47,256 bases of DNA. It comes from JBBDXA01 sp040902585 (GTDB taxonomy: Bacteria > Planctomycetota > Phycisphaerae > Phycisphaerales > Phycisphaeraceae). A program made the translations under genes and the position numbers. Position 1 is the stretch's first letter; every line of letters starts with the position of its first letter. Below the pieces are notes generated by a model, which did no database searches, had not been told where the DNA came from, and was given only the letters and a program-made list of their open reading frames with translations. This document shows positions 15,629-24,636 of this stretch, piece by piece. The stretch is from positions 1 through 47,256 of the forward strand of contig JBBDXA010000040.1 in assembly GCA_040902585.1 (NCBI GenBank). Reading direction: 5' to 3'.

Positions 15629-15953
15629 GCAGGGCTTAACAAGGTTAGTTGGAATCGGTCATACGCTGACCCTTCCATTTCTATTTTCGTCACGCCGTCC
15701 AACTGAGGATGAGTTTTTTCGGACGCTACGAATCACCCTTGTGCAAGTGCAGTGCCACACCTGTTTCTAACGTATTTCCCAGCCTTTTTGCCGTTTTCAT
15801 AGGCAACGCCGCCGCCCTCGCAAGTGAGTTGCCTGCCCACTGCGCAGCCCCCGCGATTGAACCCGATTCAGCGCAACAATTGCGCCTCGTCTCCGCCGCC
15901 TCTCCCTCCCTCCCTTCGTCCCTCCGTCCCTCCGTCCCTTCGTTCCTTCTTCC
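15629..15953. other. 325-base intergenic region with a C/T-rich microsatellite
   Basis: Lies between bcp and the DUF2934 gene, both on the minus strand. The part at 15895-15957 is a degenerate tandem array of an 8-base unit (CCCTCCGT) on the plus strand, next to the bcp stop codon. The remainder shows no gene. A promoter for the DUF2934 gene is expected here, but none stood out. Confidence 0.5.
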
Positions 15954-15957
15954 TCAT
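15895..15957. repeat. CCCTCCGT-type microsatellite
   Basis: Four to six degenerate copies of TCCCTCCG and TCCCTTCG in tandem immediately downstream of bcp. It is purine-rich on the minus strand. A single related tract (CCGCCCCTCCGTCC) is at 46900. Confidence 0.65.
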
Positions 15958-16514
15958 CCTTTCTCCTCATCAATCTTCATCAGCACTTCCGCTTCATGGC
16001 CGGCGGGTTTCACCTTGTCCCATCGCGCGGCAACTTTGCCCTTCGCATTGATCAGGTACGTCGTCCGCGCCACGCCCATGTAAGTCCGCCCGTACATGCT
16101 CTTTTCCTGCCACACACCGTAGGCGCTACACATCTTCTGCTCCGCGTCGGCGAGCAGTTCGAAAGGCAGGTTGTGCTTCGTCGCGAATTTCAGGTGCGAC
16201 TTCTCGTTGTCCGGACTGATGCCGACGATGACCGCGCCGCGTTTTTCGAACTGCTTCACCTCGTCGCGGAAGCCACACGATTCGGTGGTGCAGCCGGGCG
16301 TGTCATCCTTCGGGTAGAAGTAAAGCACGAGCCACTTGCCCGCGAAATCCTTGAGCTGTCGCGTCACCCCATGTTGATTCACCAGCTTGAACGCCGGCGC
16401 CTTCCTGCCCGCGTTCACCAACCCCGCCGCTCGCGGCTTCGCACTCCCCGCCGCTTGCGGCTTCGCACTCCTGACTCTTGCACCCTTTGCAGTTTTCTTC
16501 GCCGATCTCGCCAC
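15954..16514 (-). CDS. bcp: Thioredoxin-dependent peroxiredoxin (Bcp/PrxQ)
   Basis: Reduces hydrogen peroxide and organic hydroperoxides using thioredoxin; cytoplasmic. 186 residues, of which about 37-186 form the domain. PKDDTPGCTTESC holds the peroxidatic C75 and the resolving C80 with the five-residue spacing of PrxQ. The first 36 residues are an added basic Ala/Lys extension. It contains SAKPQAAG and SAKPRAAG (16-31), encoded by two tandem copies of a palindromic repeat. The start is GTG at 16514, with AAAGGA 7 bases upstream. It is divergent from the BatA operon by 70 bases. Confidence 0.93.
   Translation of the reverse strand: MARSAKKTAKGARVRSAKPQAAGSAKPRAAGLVNAGRKAPAFKLVNQHGVTRQLKDFAGKWLVLYFYPKDDTPGCTTESCGFRDEVKQFEKRGAVIVGISPDNEKSHLKFATKHNLPFELLADAEQKMCSAYGVWQEKSMYGRTYMGVARTTYLINAKGKVAARWDKVKPAGHEAEVLMKIDEEKG
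16426..16470. repeat. Two tandem coding palindromic repeats in bcp
   Basis: Copies at 16426-16446 and 16450-16470, each GCCGCTYGCGGC plus TTCGCACTC. They are read in frame as SAKPRAAG and SAKPQAAG in the N-terminal extension. The second copy is identical to the unit at 13487 in an unrelated gene. Confidence 0.8.
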
Positions 16515-16584
16515 GGTGTTATCCTTTCAATAGAACCCAACCGCCGATGCTAGGGACAGCTTCTCTGCCCGTCCACCGCAACTC

Positions 16585-18798
16585 ATGCTCACCTGGCTCC
16601 AACCAATCTGGCTCTACGCCGCGGGCGCAGCCGTGCTCGTCCCGCTCGCTGCCCATCTCCTGAGCCAGCGCGGCGGAACGCCCGTCGTCTTCCCCACCAT
16701 CCGCTTTCTCAAACAGGTCGTCGATGAAGGCCGCCGCCGCGTGCGCCTGCGCCACTGGCTGCTGCTGCTGCTGCGCTGTCTCGCCGTCGCGCTGCTCGCC
16801 GCCGCCTTCGCCAGGCCGATGTGGTCATCCACCTTCGCGCTCGACTCTGCCGCGCAGGGCCTCGACGCCCGCATCCTTCTCGACCGCTCCGCATCCATGA
16901 CGCGAACCGAGGCCGACCGGCCGCTCTTTGAAATCGCAAGAGCCCGTGCGCTGACCGCCCTGCGCACGCTCGACCCTTCGCGCGATGTCGCCTCGGTCAT
17001 CGTGCTCGATCGCCAGCCGCGCTCGCTGCTGCCCGAGCCGACCGCCAACCTGTCACAGCTCATCCGCCTCGTCGAATCACTTGAACCTTCCTACGAACAT
17101 GGCGATGCTGACGCCGCGCTCCGCTTGCTCGCACTCGACAACACACGCGCGACTCAGGACTCAGGACTCAGGACACAGGACCTTTCTCCCCGCCGGGAGA
17201 AGCGCATCCTGATTTTCAGCGATCTTCAAGCGTCGCAATGGCCTGCTGCCGATGCCATCCGCGCTCTCTTGCCGCGCGATGCGAAGGTAACGATCGATTC
17301 ACTGGGCGAGTCTGCCGACAACCTCGCGCTGCATCAACCTTCGATCACGCCTGCGCATCCGGTCATCGGGCAGCCCGCCCTGGTCCGCGTCGAGTTGAGC
17401 CGCTGGTCGCAGGGCGCGACGTCGCCGCAGGCCGTGACGGTCCGCCTGCGCCACGAAGGGCGCTCGCAGGTGCAGGTGATCCGCATGCCGGCCAACACCA
17501 CCGCGACCGCGTCTTTCACCATCGTGCCGGCGAAGGCGGGGCCGGCTGCGATCGAACTGAGCGCAAGCAGCGAAGGCATCGACGATCCGCTCGCGGCTGA
17601 CGATCGCGCGGGGCTGTCTGTCGAAGTCGCATCGTCGCGATCGGTTGCCGTGGTGAGCGGCGCGGACTCCGCTGATTCAACATCAACAACGTTCTACGTG
17701 ATGCGCGCTCTGTCGCCGCAAGTAGGGGCCGCGGCCGATGTACCGCCAATCAGCGCGATCACTGCCGTGCGCTGGCTGCCGGGCGAACTGCCGACGCGTC
17801 TCGCCGCGAACGCACCGGCAGAGTTCATCGTTCTCACCGAAGCGGGCACGCTCAGTGATGAATCGCTCGCCGCACTGCGAACCTACATCGCACAGGGCGG
17901 CGGCGTGCTCTGGTTCATCGACAGCGAAGATGCGTTCAATGCATGGAAACGCTGGGAATCTCTGCTCGATCCGAAACGCGCCGACGCAGCCCGACCTGCC
18001 CAATGGCTTCCCGGCAACAACGCACAACTCACCGACGGCCGCTTCACCGATCCTGTCCTTGACGTTTTTGCAGGGGCCGCCCGCAGCGAACTCCTCACCA
18101 CGCGTTTCACCGCCATCCTTCGCACCGCCCGATCCGCGGACGAAACTTTGCTCACCTTCGAAGGCGGGTCGCCCGCCCTGTGGGCAACCTGGCTCGGCGC
18201 GGGACGCGTTGCCGTCTTCGCCGCGGACATCGCTCCTGCTTCGAGCGATCTGGTGAAAGGCTCGCAGTTCGCTCCGCTGCTGCATCAACTCGTGCATCAT
18301 CTCTCGCCCGGCCCACCCGCGCCGCCTGCCGCAAGACCGGGCGAAGTCGTGCGCGTTGCCGTGCCTGAAGGCGTCGATACATCCACTGTCATCGCCCGCG
18401 CCCCTGACGGTCGCCTCTTGAGCATCACTTGGGAGACCGCCGGCGCGCAGCGGTTCGCCCTCCTTCCCGCCGCGAAGGAGCCGGGCATCTATTCATTGAT
18501 TAGACCAACCAGCGGCGGCTTCGATTCCTTCACAGGCGGCGCCGCCATCTCGATCAATCCGGATGAGAGCGATCTGCGCACCACGCGCGACGCGACCTCT
18601 GCCGCCGCAGTCAGTGCCGCGAGTGTCGCCGCTGCGCCTGCCGCCGCTTCACTGCGTGCCCACACCACGGAACTGTGGCCGTATTTTCTCGGTCTCGCCG
18701 CCGCGCTCCTGCTGTTCGAATCGATCATCGTGTCGCTCAACCCTGCGTGGTTTGCCCGCTTTTCGCCGCGAAACAGGGCCCTGGAAGGTGCATCGTGA
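16585..18798 (+). CDS. BatA-type membrane protein with vWA-like domain
   Basis: 737 residues. The N-terminus is the BatA double-helix module: helix 7-24, the motif FPTIRFLKQ at 36-44, and a second helix 57-75 ending in FARPMW. A von Willebrand A-like domain follows with the metal site D100-x-S102-x-S104 (LLDRSASM). A later part (FIVLTEAGTLSD, GGGVLWFIDS) resembles a GATase-like fold, and a last helix (about 700-720) anchors the C-terminus. It is first in an operon whose next start codon overlaps its stop (GTGA). Residues 189-198 (TQDSGLRTQD) are encoded by a heptamer microsatellite, probably in a surface loop. It has no obvious Shine-Dalgarno. Confidence 0.85.
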   Translation: MLTWLQPIWLYAAGAAVLVPLAAHLLSQRGGTPVVFPTIRFLKQVVDEGRRRVRLRHWLLLLLRCLAVALLAAAFARPMWSSTFALDSAAQGLDARILLDRSASMTRTEADRPLFEIARARALTALRTLDPSRDVASVIVLDRQPRSLLPEPTANLSQLIRLVESLEPSYEHGDADAALRLLALDNTRATQDSGLRTQDLSPRREKRILIFSDLQASQWPAADAIRALLPRDAKVTIDSLGESADNLALHQPSITPAHPVIGQPALVRVELSRWSQGATSPQAVTVRLRHEGRSQVQVIRMPANTTATASFTIVPAKAGPAAIELSASSEGIDDPLAADDRAGLSVEVASSRSVAVVSGADSADSTSTTFYVMRALSPQVGAAADVPPISAITAVRWLPGELPTRLAANAPAEFIVLTEAGTLSDESLAALRTYIAQGGGVLWFIDSEDAFNAWKRWESLLDPKRADAARPAQWLPGNNAQLTDGRFTDPVLDVFAGAARSELLTTRFTAILRTARSADETLLTFEGGSPALWATWLGAGRVAVFAADIAPASSDLVKGSQFAPLLHQLVHHLSPGPPAPPAARPGEVVRVAVPEGVDTSTVIARAPDGRLLSITWETAGAQRFALLPAAKEPGIYSLIRPTSGGFDSFTGGAAISINPDESDLRTTRDATSAAAVSAASVAAAPAAASLRAHTTELWPYFLGLAAALLLFESIIVSLNPAWFARFSPRNRALEGAS
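17151..17180. repeat. Heptamer microsatellite inside the BatA gene
   Basis: GACTCAG repeated three times plus one variant GACACAG, kept in frame. It is the same unit as before rpmH (9152-9189) and near 2331-2363. Confidence 0.8.
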
Positions 18799-21140
18799 TC
18801 ACGTTTGCGATCGACATCTACCGCCCGCCGCTGGGCGAGACGCGCACGCTGCTGCTCATCGGCGCAGCGGCGCTGTTGGCTGCGTGGGTCTACCTGCGCC
18901 CGCGCCGCGGCGATCCTGAAGAGGATGCCCTGAGCATGTCGCTCACCTGGCCTCAGCGCGGCGTCCTGCTCCTGCTCCGCCTGCTCGCACTGGCCATGCT
19001 CGCCTGGCTGTTGTGGGGGCCGACGCAGGTTGCCGACGTGCCGCAGGGCGAAGCGCGCCCGCGCATCATCCTGCTGGCGGACACTTCCGCCAGCATGGCG
19101 CAGAAGGATGTGGTGGATCGCAGCGTGTCGGATGAAGCTGTGTCGCGCTGGGCTGCGCTGCGTCGCACCTGGCTCGATCCTGTTTACATTGAACGCCTGC
19201 GCGAGCGCAGTGATCTGTCGCTCGTTCGCTTTGATGAAACGCTTCAGCCGCTCGCGCTCGATGATGATGCCTTTCAGCCCGCGGGTCGCCATACCGATCT
19301 CTTCGCCGCCGCTTTGCAGGCGACGCGACTCGCTTCCGATGCATCGCCAGGTCTGCTCGTGATCCTGTCCGATGGGCACGACACTCGCCGCGCCGCGGAC
19401 CCCGCTGCTATTGAGCAACTTCAGCGCGAAGGCTGGACGATCTTCGGCGTACCCGTGGGCAGCGGGGCGAGCGTGCCTGATCTGGCCGTGACCGTCTGGG
19501 CCGATGCGGATTCGCTCTTTCCCGGCCAATCCACGCATCTGAACGCGACGGTCTCGCACGTAGGCTTCTCGGGTCAGGCGGTGCAGGTCGAGCTGTATCA
19601 CGAGGATGAACGGATCGATTCGCAGCGCATCACGCTGGGCGATGAGCCTTCGCAGCGATTGCGCTTCCGCATCACGCCTGCATCCGGCGCGGCTCAACTG
19701 GAGCAGCCGGTGTTGCATGCCTATCGCGTGGTGGCCCAGCCGATCGAAGGCGAGCGGGTCACGGAGAACAATCAGCGATTTGCTTTTGTGCAGGTGCAGC
19801 GCGAGCACATTCGCGTGGCTCTATTTGAAGGGCAGCCGTACTGGGATACGCGATACCTGGCGAAGGTGCTGGCCGAGGATGCGCAGGTCGATCTCACTGC
19901 GGTCTACGCCCTGGGGTCTGAACGCACGATCACCGTACATCACACCGGCGGGGAGCGCGAAGGCGGGCCGGCGTTTGCCGCTGCCGACGCAACTCACCTG
20001 ACCCGCGAGCAGTTGAATCAATTCGATGTGATCATCCTCGGCAAAGGGGCTGAGGCGTTCTTCGCCGGTGCCCGCGCACAGCTTCTCGTTGACTTCGTCC
20101 AAGAGCGCGGCGGCTCGCTCATCCTCGCCCGCGGCAGAGCGTTCGACGACACGACCGATGAAGGCCGCGCGGCTCAAGTGATTCTCTCGAAAGTTGAACC
20201 TGTGGAGTGGGGCAGCGAAGTGCTGCGTTCATTGTCACTCGAACTGACTCAGGCGGGGCGCATCGATCCTCTCCTTCGCTTTGATCAGCCCGCGCCGCTG
20301 GATGCGATCGTAACCCGCCTGCCGGACATGATCGCCGCGACGCAGGTGAAGAAGGAGAAGGCTGCGACGATCGTGTTGCTCAGGCAGAAGCCGCGCGACG
20401 GCAACAACACGCCTCAGACGCCCGGCATGGCGGCTATCGCGCACGTCAACGCCGGCAAGGGCAAGGTGCTCGCGGTGATGACCGACGGCCTGTGGCGCTG
20501 GGCCCTCCTGCCCAGCCGGCTGAGCGAAATGGATTCGGTGTTCCAGGTGTTCTGGTCGCGCACGATCCGCTGGCTGGCAACGGGCGGCGAGTTTTTGCCG
20601 GGCCAGAGCGTGTCGATGCAGATGAGTCGGCTCACGACGGAACCGGGTGATGCGGGCGAAGCGGTGAGCGTGACGGTTGCGACGCGCTACGCTGAGCCGG
20701 GCTTCAAGCCGGTGCTCAGGCTCATCGCGCCCGATGGCAGCGCGCAGACCATCGCGCTGGTGCAGTCGAGCGAACAGTCAGCTGAGTATCGCGCCAGCCT
20801 TCGTCCGCAGCAGGCGGGTGTGCATCGCGTTGAGCTCGATGCACCGGGCATGACGCCCGCGCGGCTCGAATCGCGCCTCGCCGTTTACGATCAGTCGCTG
20901 GAGAAGCTCGACCCCTCGGCCCGCCCGCAGGTTCTGCACGCCATGTCGGAGGCGACGGGCGGCAAGTGCCTCGATCTTTCACAGCGCGAAGAGCTGTTTT
21001 CCATGCTGGAAAGCGTGCAGCAGGCCCGCCGCAGCGACCAGCGCGAGGAGTGGGCCTTTGCGGAGCCGGCGGTGCTGGCGGGTATCCTTCTACTATTGGG
21101 TATCGAGTGGTTCACCCGTCGGCGGAACGGATTGCTATGA
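18795..21140 (+). CDS. vWA-domain membrane protein of the BatA operon
   Basis: 781 residues starting at GTG 18795, which overlaps the previous stop by 4 bases and has GGAAGG 6 bases upstream; the open frame extends further left but inside the preceding gene. Two helices at about 18-35 and 55-75 are followed by a vWA domain with the metal site D96-x-S98-x-S100 (LLADTSASM) and GLLVILSDGHD. A long C-terminal part contains a GATase1-like segment (FDVIILGKGAEAF, GGSLILARGR) and a final helix. Such proteins accompany MoxR ATPases and DUF58 proteins and are thought to assemble complexes in the envelope. Confidence 0.85.
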   Translation: MITFAIDIYRPPLGETRTLLLIGAAALLAAWVYLRPRRGDPEEDALSMSLTWPQRGVLLLLRLLALAMLAWLLWGPTQVADVPQGEARPRIILLADTSASMAQKDVVDRSVSDEAVSRWAALRRTWLDPVYIERLRERSDLSLVRFDETLQPLALDDDAFQPAGRHTDLFAAALQATRLASDASPGLLVILSDGHDTRRAADPAAIEQLQREGWTIFGVPVGSGASVPDLAVTVWADADSLFPGQSTHLNATVSHVGFSGQAVQVELYHEDERIDSQRITLGDEPSQRLRFRITPASGAAQLEQPVLHAYRVVAQPIEGERVTENNQRFAFVQVQREHIRVALFEGQPYWDTRYLAKVLAEDAQVDLTAVYALGSERTITVHHTGGEREGGPAFAAADATHLTREQLNQFDVIILGKGAEAFFAGARAQLLVDFVQERGGSLILARGRAFDDTTDEGRAAQVILSKVEPVEWGSEVLRSLSLELTQAGRIDPLLRFDQPAPLDAIVTRLPDMIAATQVKKEKAATIVLLRQKPRDGNNTPQTPGMAAIAHVNAGKGKVLAVMTDGLWRWALLPSRLSEMDSVFQVFWSRTIRWLATGGEFLPGQSVSMQMSRLTTEPGDAGEAVSVTVATRYAEPGFKPVLRLIAPDGSAQTIALVQSSEQSAEYRASLRPQQAGVHRVELDAPGMTPARLESRLAVYDQSLEKLDPSARPQVLHAMSEATGGKCLDLSQREELFSMLESVQQARRSDQREEWAFAEPAVLAGILLLLGIEWFTRRRNGLL

Positions 21141-22708
21141 GCTTGAATGAAGCCATGTTGACCCGCGGCGTCGAAGCGAAGCGTGAAGGCTTCGTCGCGC
21201 GGTTCGCCGCGATCGCCCGGAAGCAGAGCGTGATCGACGGCGCGGCCCGACTCCTGCGCGAGGTCAGCATCCTGACGGCGATGTTGCTGGTGATCGTCCT
21301 GCTGGATGCGTGGATTCCCATGACCGCGTGGCTCCGGCTGGCGCTGGGTGTGGCGCTCTTGCTCTTCATTGTGCTTGCCTTTCGCCCGCGCGAAGGATGG
21401 TCAATGCTGCGCTGGACGCGACTGGCCAGGTCCATCGAAGAGCGCGCGGCCATCGCAGGCAATCGTCTGACCAATGCCGTGTGCCTTGCCGACTTCGCTT
21501 CGTCATCGCATTCGGCGCTTGCGGTCACTCTCGCGCAGCGCAGCGTGTCGCGCGGCGAAGAAGCCTTGGCCAAGGCGGACCGCGCCCGGCTCGTGAGCCA
21601 TGCGATGCTGCGCTCGCGATTCCTCTGGCTCCTGCCGCTATTGGCGGCGTGGGTGTTGCTTTTCACTTTCATTCCGCGCCTGCCGCTGGGCGGGCTGGCG
21701 CGGGTGATTCTGCCGTGGGGTGATTATCCGCCGTTCAGCTTGACGCAGTTCGCGGTGACGGTGACGCCTGAAGTGGAAGTGCTCTATGGCAGCGATGCGA
21801 CGGTGCGCGTCACGCTCACCGGCAAGCTGCCTGCAAGCGCGGAACTGGTGGAGCTGGATGAAGCGGGCGACCCGGTGCGACGCCTGCCGATGCGCGAAGT
21901 GATGCGTGATGCGGATCGCCTTGTGATGGAACGGCGACTGCAAGGGCTTGCCAAGGCGACGACGTTTCATATCGAGGCGCCGACGGGGCGATCCAAGCGA
22001 ACGAGCATCGCCGTCGGCGCTCCGCCCGCCACCGTGCCGCGCGTGAATGAGCCGGTGGAAGACGCCGGCTCCTCCGCCAGTCCGCAGCGCGAGGCCGCGG
22101 CCAAGGCAAGCGCATTGGCGCAGATGAGCGAGCGCATCCGCGAGCGCGCCGCTGAACTCAAAGCCCGTCTGCAAGGCCTGCCGCCCGGCGAGCCGGTGCC
22201 TGACTGGCTGCGCAAACAGCTTGAAGAATTGCAGCAGGACCTGGAGCGATTCACGGGTCGAAGTCAGTCGCTGGAAGATCTCCTGAAGAATCTGATGCAG
22301 TCCAAGGACGGTTCGCTGAGCGAGGATGCGACGCTGACCAAGGCATTGGGCGAGCTGGCGGACAAGTTGAAGCAGCTCAATCTGCCGAATGTGAAGGGCA
22401 CGCCGGTGTCTTCGAATTTGCAGGCGTCGCAGCAGGCGGGCGCGATGGAGGAGGCGGCTGCGAAGGATTTGGATTCGCTGCGCGGCGGCGTGTCGCAACT
22501 GGCGGATCTGTTGGGCGGCATCACCAAACAGGGCGGCAACCTCGTGCCCACCGTGCTCGCCTCCCCCGACCCGCGCGGCTCCTATGATGCAGAGTCGCAG
22601 GGCGGCACGCAGGTCGATACCTCCGATGCCCGGTTGCGACACGTGCCGATGCAGTACCGCGAACTGGTGGCCCGATATTTTCAACGGGTCGCGAAGGATG
22701 CGAAGTAA
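21137..22708 (+). CDS. Membrane protein of the BatA operon, DUF4175-like, with coiled coil
   Basis: 523 residues. The start ATG at 21137 overlaps the preceding stop (ATGA). Two adjacent hydrophobic segments (about 45-60 and 66-83) and a third near 160-178 anchor a periplasmic domain (FAVTVTPEVEVLYGSDATVRV, a beta-sandwich opening). The region 310-440 is helical and rich in Glu, Gln, Leu and Lys (LRKQLEELQQDLERFTGRSQ), a likely coiled coil. The size, topology and operon position resemble DUF4175 proteins found beside vWA genes. No catalytic motif was recognised. It probably forms part of a membrane complex with its two upstream neighbours. Confidence 0.7.
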   Translation: MSLNEAMLTRGVEAKREGFVARFAAIARKQSVIDGAARLLREVSILTAMLLVIVLLDAWIPMTAWLRLALGVALLLFIVLAFRPREGWSMLRWTRLARSIEERAAIAGNRLTNAVCLADFASSSHSALAVTLAQRSVSRGEEALAKADRARLVSHAMLRSRFLWLLPLLAAWVLLFTFIPRLPLGGLARVILPWGDYPPFSLTQFAVTVTPEVEVLYGSDATVRVTLTGKLPASAELVELDEAGDPVRRLPMREVMRDADRLVMERRLQGLAKATTFHIEAPTGRSKRTSIAVGAPPATVPRVNEPVEDAGSSASPQREAAAKASALAQMSERIRERAAELKARLQGLPPGEPVPDWLRKQLEELQQDLERFTGRSQSLEDLLKNLMQSKDGSLSEDATLTKALGELADKLKQLNLPNVKGTPVSSNLQASQQAGAMEEAAAKDLDSLRGGVSQLADLLGGITKQGGNLVPTVLASPDPRGSYDAESQGGTQVDTSDARLRHVPMQYRELVARYFQRVAKDAK

Positions 22709-22826
22709 GTCCCTGGTCCTGAGTCGTGCGTTAGGAATTGGGTGCCACGGCTCGACCAGGTTTTACCGCGAGGAGACTCGTGCGAACGACCTGCGGCCAA
22801 CAGCAAGCCAAGCGGAAGGACATCCG

Positions 22827-23546
22827 ATGAATGCTAACCATCATCCCATGAGTTCACGCCGCGCAATCCTGTTTGCGCTGGCTGTCGTTGTTGCTTCCAT
22901 CGTCCCGCTTTCGCTTGGCGAGGAAGACGAGAAGAAGGCCGCGCCACAGCCACCGCAACCCGGCGAAGTGCGCGTCGCGAAACTCACCTACGCCAACGGC
23001 AAGACCACCGTCTGTTTCGCCGAGGGCTTTCTCGCAACCGTCGCCCGGCAGACCAGCATCAAAGTCCATCGCACGCTTCTCACGGTCGATCTCGCCAGTG
23101 AAGACATGTTCAGCTACCCGTTCGTCATCTTCTCCGGTGAAGGTTCGTTCAGCCTCGGCGACAAGGAGAAAAAAAACTTCAAGGACTACGTCAACCGCGG
23201 CGGCTTCGTGCTGGCCTCGGCGGGCTGCTCCAACGCGGCCTGGTCGCTCAGCTTCGAGGCGGCCCTGAAGGAACTGTTTCCCGATGCGAAGCTGAGCAAG
23301 GCTGACGCGAAGCATCCGATGTTTCACACGATCTACGACATCGATCATCTTGTGCCCAAGAAGGTAACGGATGACCCGGTACTCTACGTGCTTGAGCGCG
23401 AGGGCAAGGTGCTGCTGGTCTACACGCCGCTGGGTCTGAACGACACGGGCAACGCCGGCGGCGGATGCTGCTGCTGCGGCGGCAACGAGCTGCGCGACGC
23501 GAGCCTGATCAATGCGAATCTGCTGGCGTATGCGCTGACGCGGTAA
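22827..23546 (+). CDS. DUF4159-domain exported protein
   Basis: 239 residues from ATG 22827, with GGAAGGA 6 bases upstream. A signal peptide (RRAILFALAVVVASIVPLSL) is followed by the DUF4159 domain: FVIFSGEGSFSLGDKEKKNFKD, then YVNRGGFVLASAGCSN, a GATase-like fold that usually serves in planctomycete vWA operons. Near the end is an uninterrupted Cys cluster in AGGGCCCCGGNE (four adjacent Cys), an unusual potential metal or disulfide site. It follows the BatA/vWA genes after a 118-base gap that carries partial repeat sequence, so co-transcription is likely but not certain. Confidence 0.82.
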   Translation: MNANHHPMSSRRAILFALAVVVASIVPLSLGEEDEKKAAPQPPQPGEVRVAKLTYANGKTTVCFAEGFLATVARQTSIKVHRTLLTVDLASEDMFSYPFVIFSGEGSFSLGDKEKKNFKDYVNRGGFVLASAGCSNAAWSLSFEAALKELFPDAKLSKADAKHPMFHTIYDIDHLVPKKVTDDPVLYVLEREGKVLLVYTPLGLNDTGNAGGGCCCCGGNELRDASLINANLLAYALTR

Positions 23547-23587
23547 GGGTCATGTTGCGTTGAAGGCGACGGGGGACCGGGGGACGG

Positions 23588-23618
23588 GTGGGCCTCGCGG
23601 ACTCGGCCCGACCGCTAA
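23588..23618. repeat. Single intergenic hairpin element before ribF
   Basis: Reads GTGGGCC TCGCGGACTC GGCCC and ends GACCGCTAA: stem GGGCC/GGCCC with a ten-base loop. It is the reverse complement of the arm at 34838-34867. Immediately after it, 23628-23656 holds a TTTCACT-type heptamer microsatellite. Confidence 0.75.
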
Positions 23619-23676
23619 CCGTTTGTCTTTCACTTTTCACGTTTCACTTTTCACTCTCCTCACCTATCCTTCCGAC

Positions 23677-24636
23677 ATGCCGCAGCCTTGCGTGGTCACC
23701 ATCGGGAATTTTGACGGCGTTCACCTGGGACACCGGGCGATTCTCTCCTGCGCGCGAAGCCTGGCGCAAGGGCGCGGGGCGAGTGTGAAGGTGCTTACGT
23801 TCGATCCGCATCCGGCCACGGTCCTGCGCCCCGATGCTGCGCCGCCGCGGCTCACGAGTCGACCTGAGAAAATTGAACTGCTGCGCGAAGGCGGCGCGGA
23901 TGAAGTGGTGGTGCTGGAGCCGACGAAGGAACTGTTGAGCCTCGCACCGCAGGCCTTCATCGCGCAGGTTTGCGAAGCGCATCAGCCCGTGGCGTTTGTG
24001 GAAGGGCGCGATTTTCGCTTCGGCAAAGGGCGCGGCGGCGATCTTTCGCTGCTCGAATCGCTTGGCCGGTCACACGGATTTGAAGTCATCATCGTCGAAG
24101 CACAGGAAGCGGCGCTGAGCGATCACCTGATCGCGCCGGTGCGCAGTTCGCTCATCCGCTGGCTGCTGGCGCACGGGCGGGTGATGGATGCGGGGCTGTG
24201 CCTTGGCCGGTGGTATTCGCTCACGGCCCCGGTGGTGCGCGGCGAGCAGCGCGGGCGGACCATCGGCATCCCCACAGCGAACCTCGACATGGCGATGATC
24301 AGCGATCGCGCGCTGCCGGGCGATGGCGTGTACGCGGGGCTGGCGGTACTGCCTGATGGCAAGGAAATTGCCGCGGCGATCAGCGTGGGCATGAAGCCGA
24401 CCTTCGCCGGGAAGCTGCGGGTGATCGAGGCGTGCCTGCTCGATTATGATGCCGACCTTTACGCCAGGCCTTTGACGCTGCGGTTTTGTCGCTGGCTGCG
24501 TGAGCAGCGGCCGTTCGCGGGGGTCGAAGAGTTGCAAGCACAGTTGCATCGCGATGTGGCGGCTGTCCGCCGGTTGCGCGACGTGAATGAGTTACAGACG
24601 CTACGATCGGCAATGTCAGCGGCATCGAACGGATGA
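23677..24636 (+). CDS. ribF: Bifunctional riboflavin kinase/FAD synthetase
   Basis: Makes FMN from riboflavin and then FAD; cytoplasmic. 319 residues. The N-terminal nucleotidyltransferase domain begins VVTIGNFDGVHLGHRAIL and has VLTFDPHP; FVEGRDFRFGKGRGGD is the second nucleotide motif, and SSLIRWLLAHGRVMDA closes the domain. The C-terminal kinase domain shows GRTIGIPTANL, GDGVYAG and the ISVGMKPTF segment. The ATG at 23677 is chosen because the frame upstream is made of repeat sequence. No Shine-Dalgarno or FMN riboswitch is visible upstream. Confidence 0.95.
   Translation: MPQPCVVTIGNFDGVHLGHRAILSCARSLAQGRGASVKVLTFDPHPATVLRPDAAPPRLTSRPEKIELLREGGADEVVVLEPTKELLSLAPQAFIAQVCEAHQPVAFVEGRDFRFGKGRGGDLSLLESLGRSHGFEVIIVEAQEAALSDHLIAPVRSSLIRWLLAHGRVMDAGLCLGRWYSLTAPVVRGEQRGRTIGIPTANLDMAMISDRALPGDGVYAGLAVLPDGKEIAAAISVGMKPTFAGKLRVIEACLLDYDADLYARPLTLRFCRWLREQRPFAGVEELQAQLHRDVAAVRRLRDVNELQTLRSAMSAASNG

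Noticed and set aside
23560..23676. N-terminal extension of RibF.
   Set aside because: It consists of a hairpin element and a heptamer microsatellite; the nucleotidyltransferase fold starts at MPQPCVVTIGNFDG.
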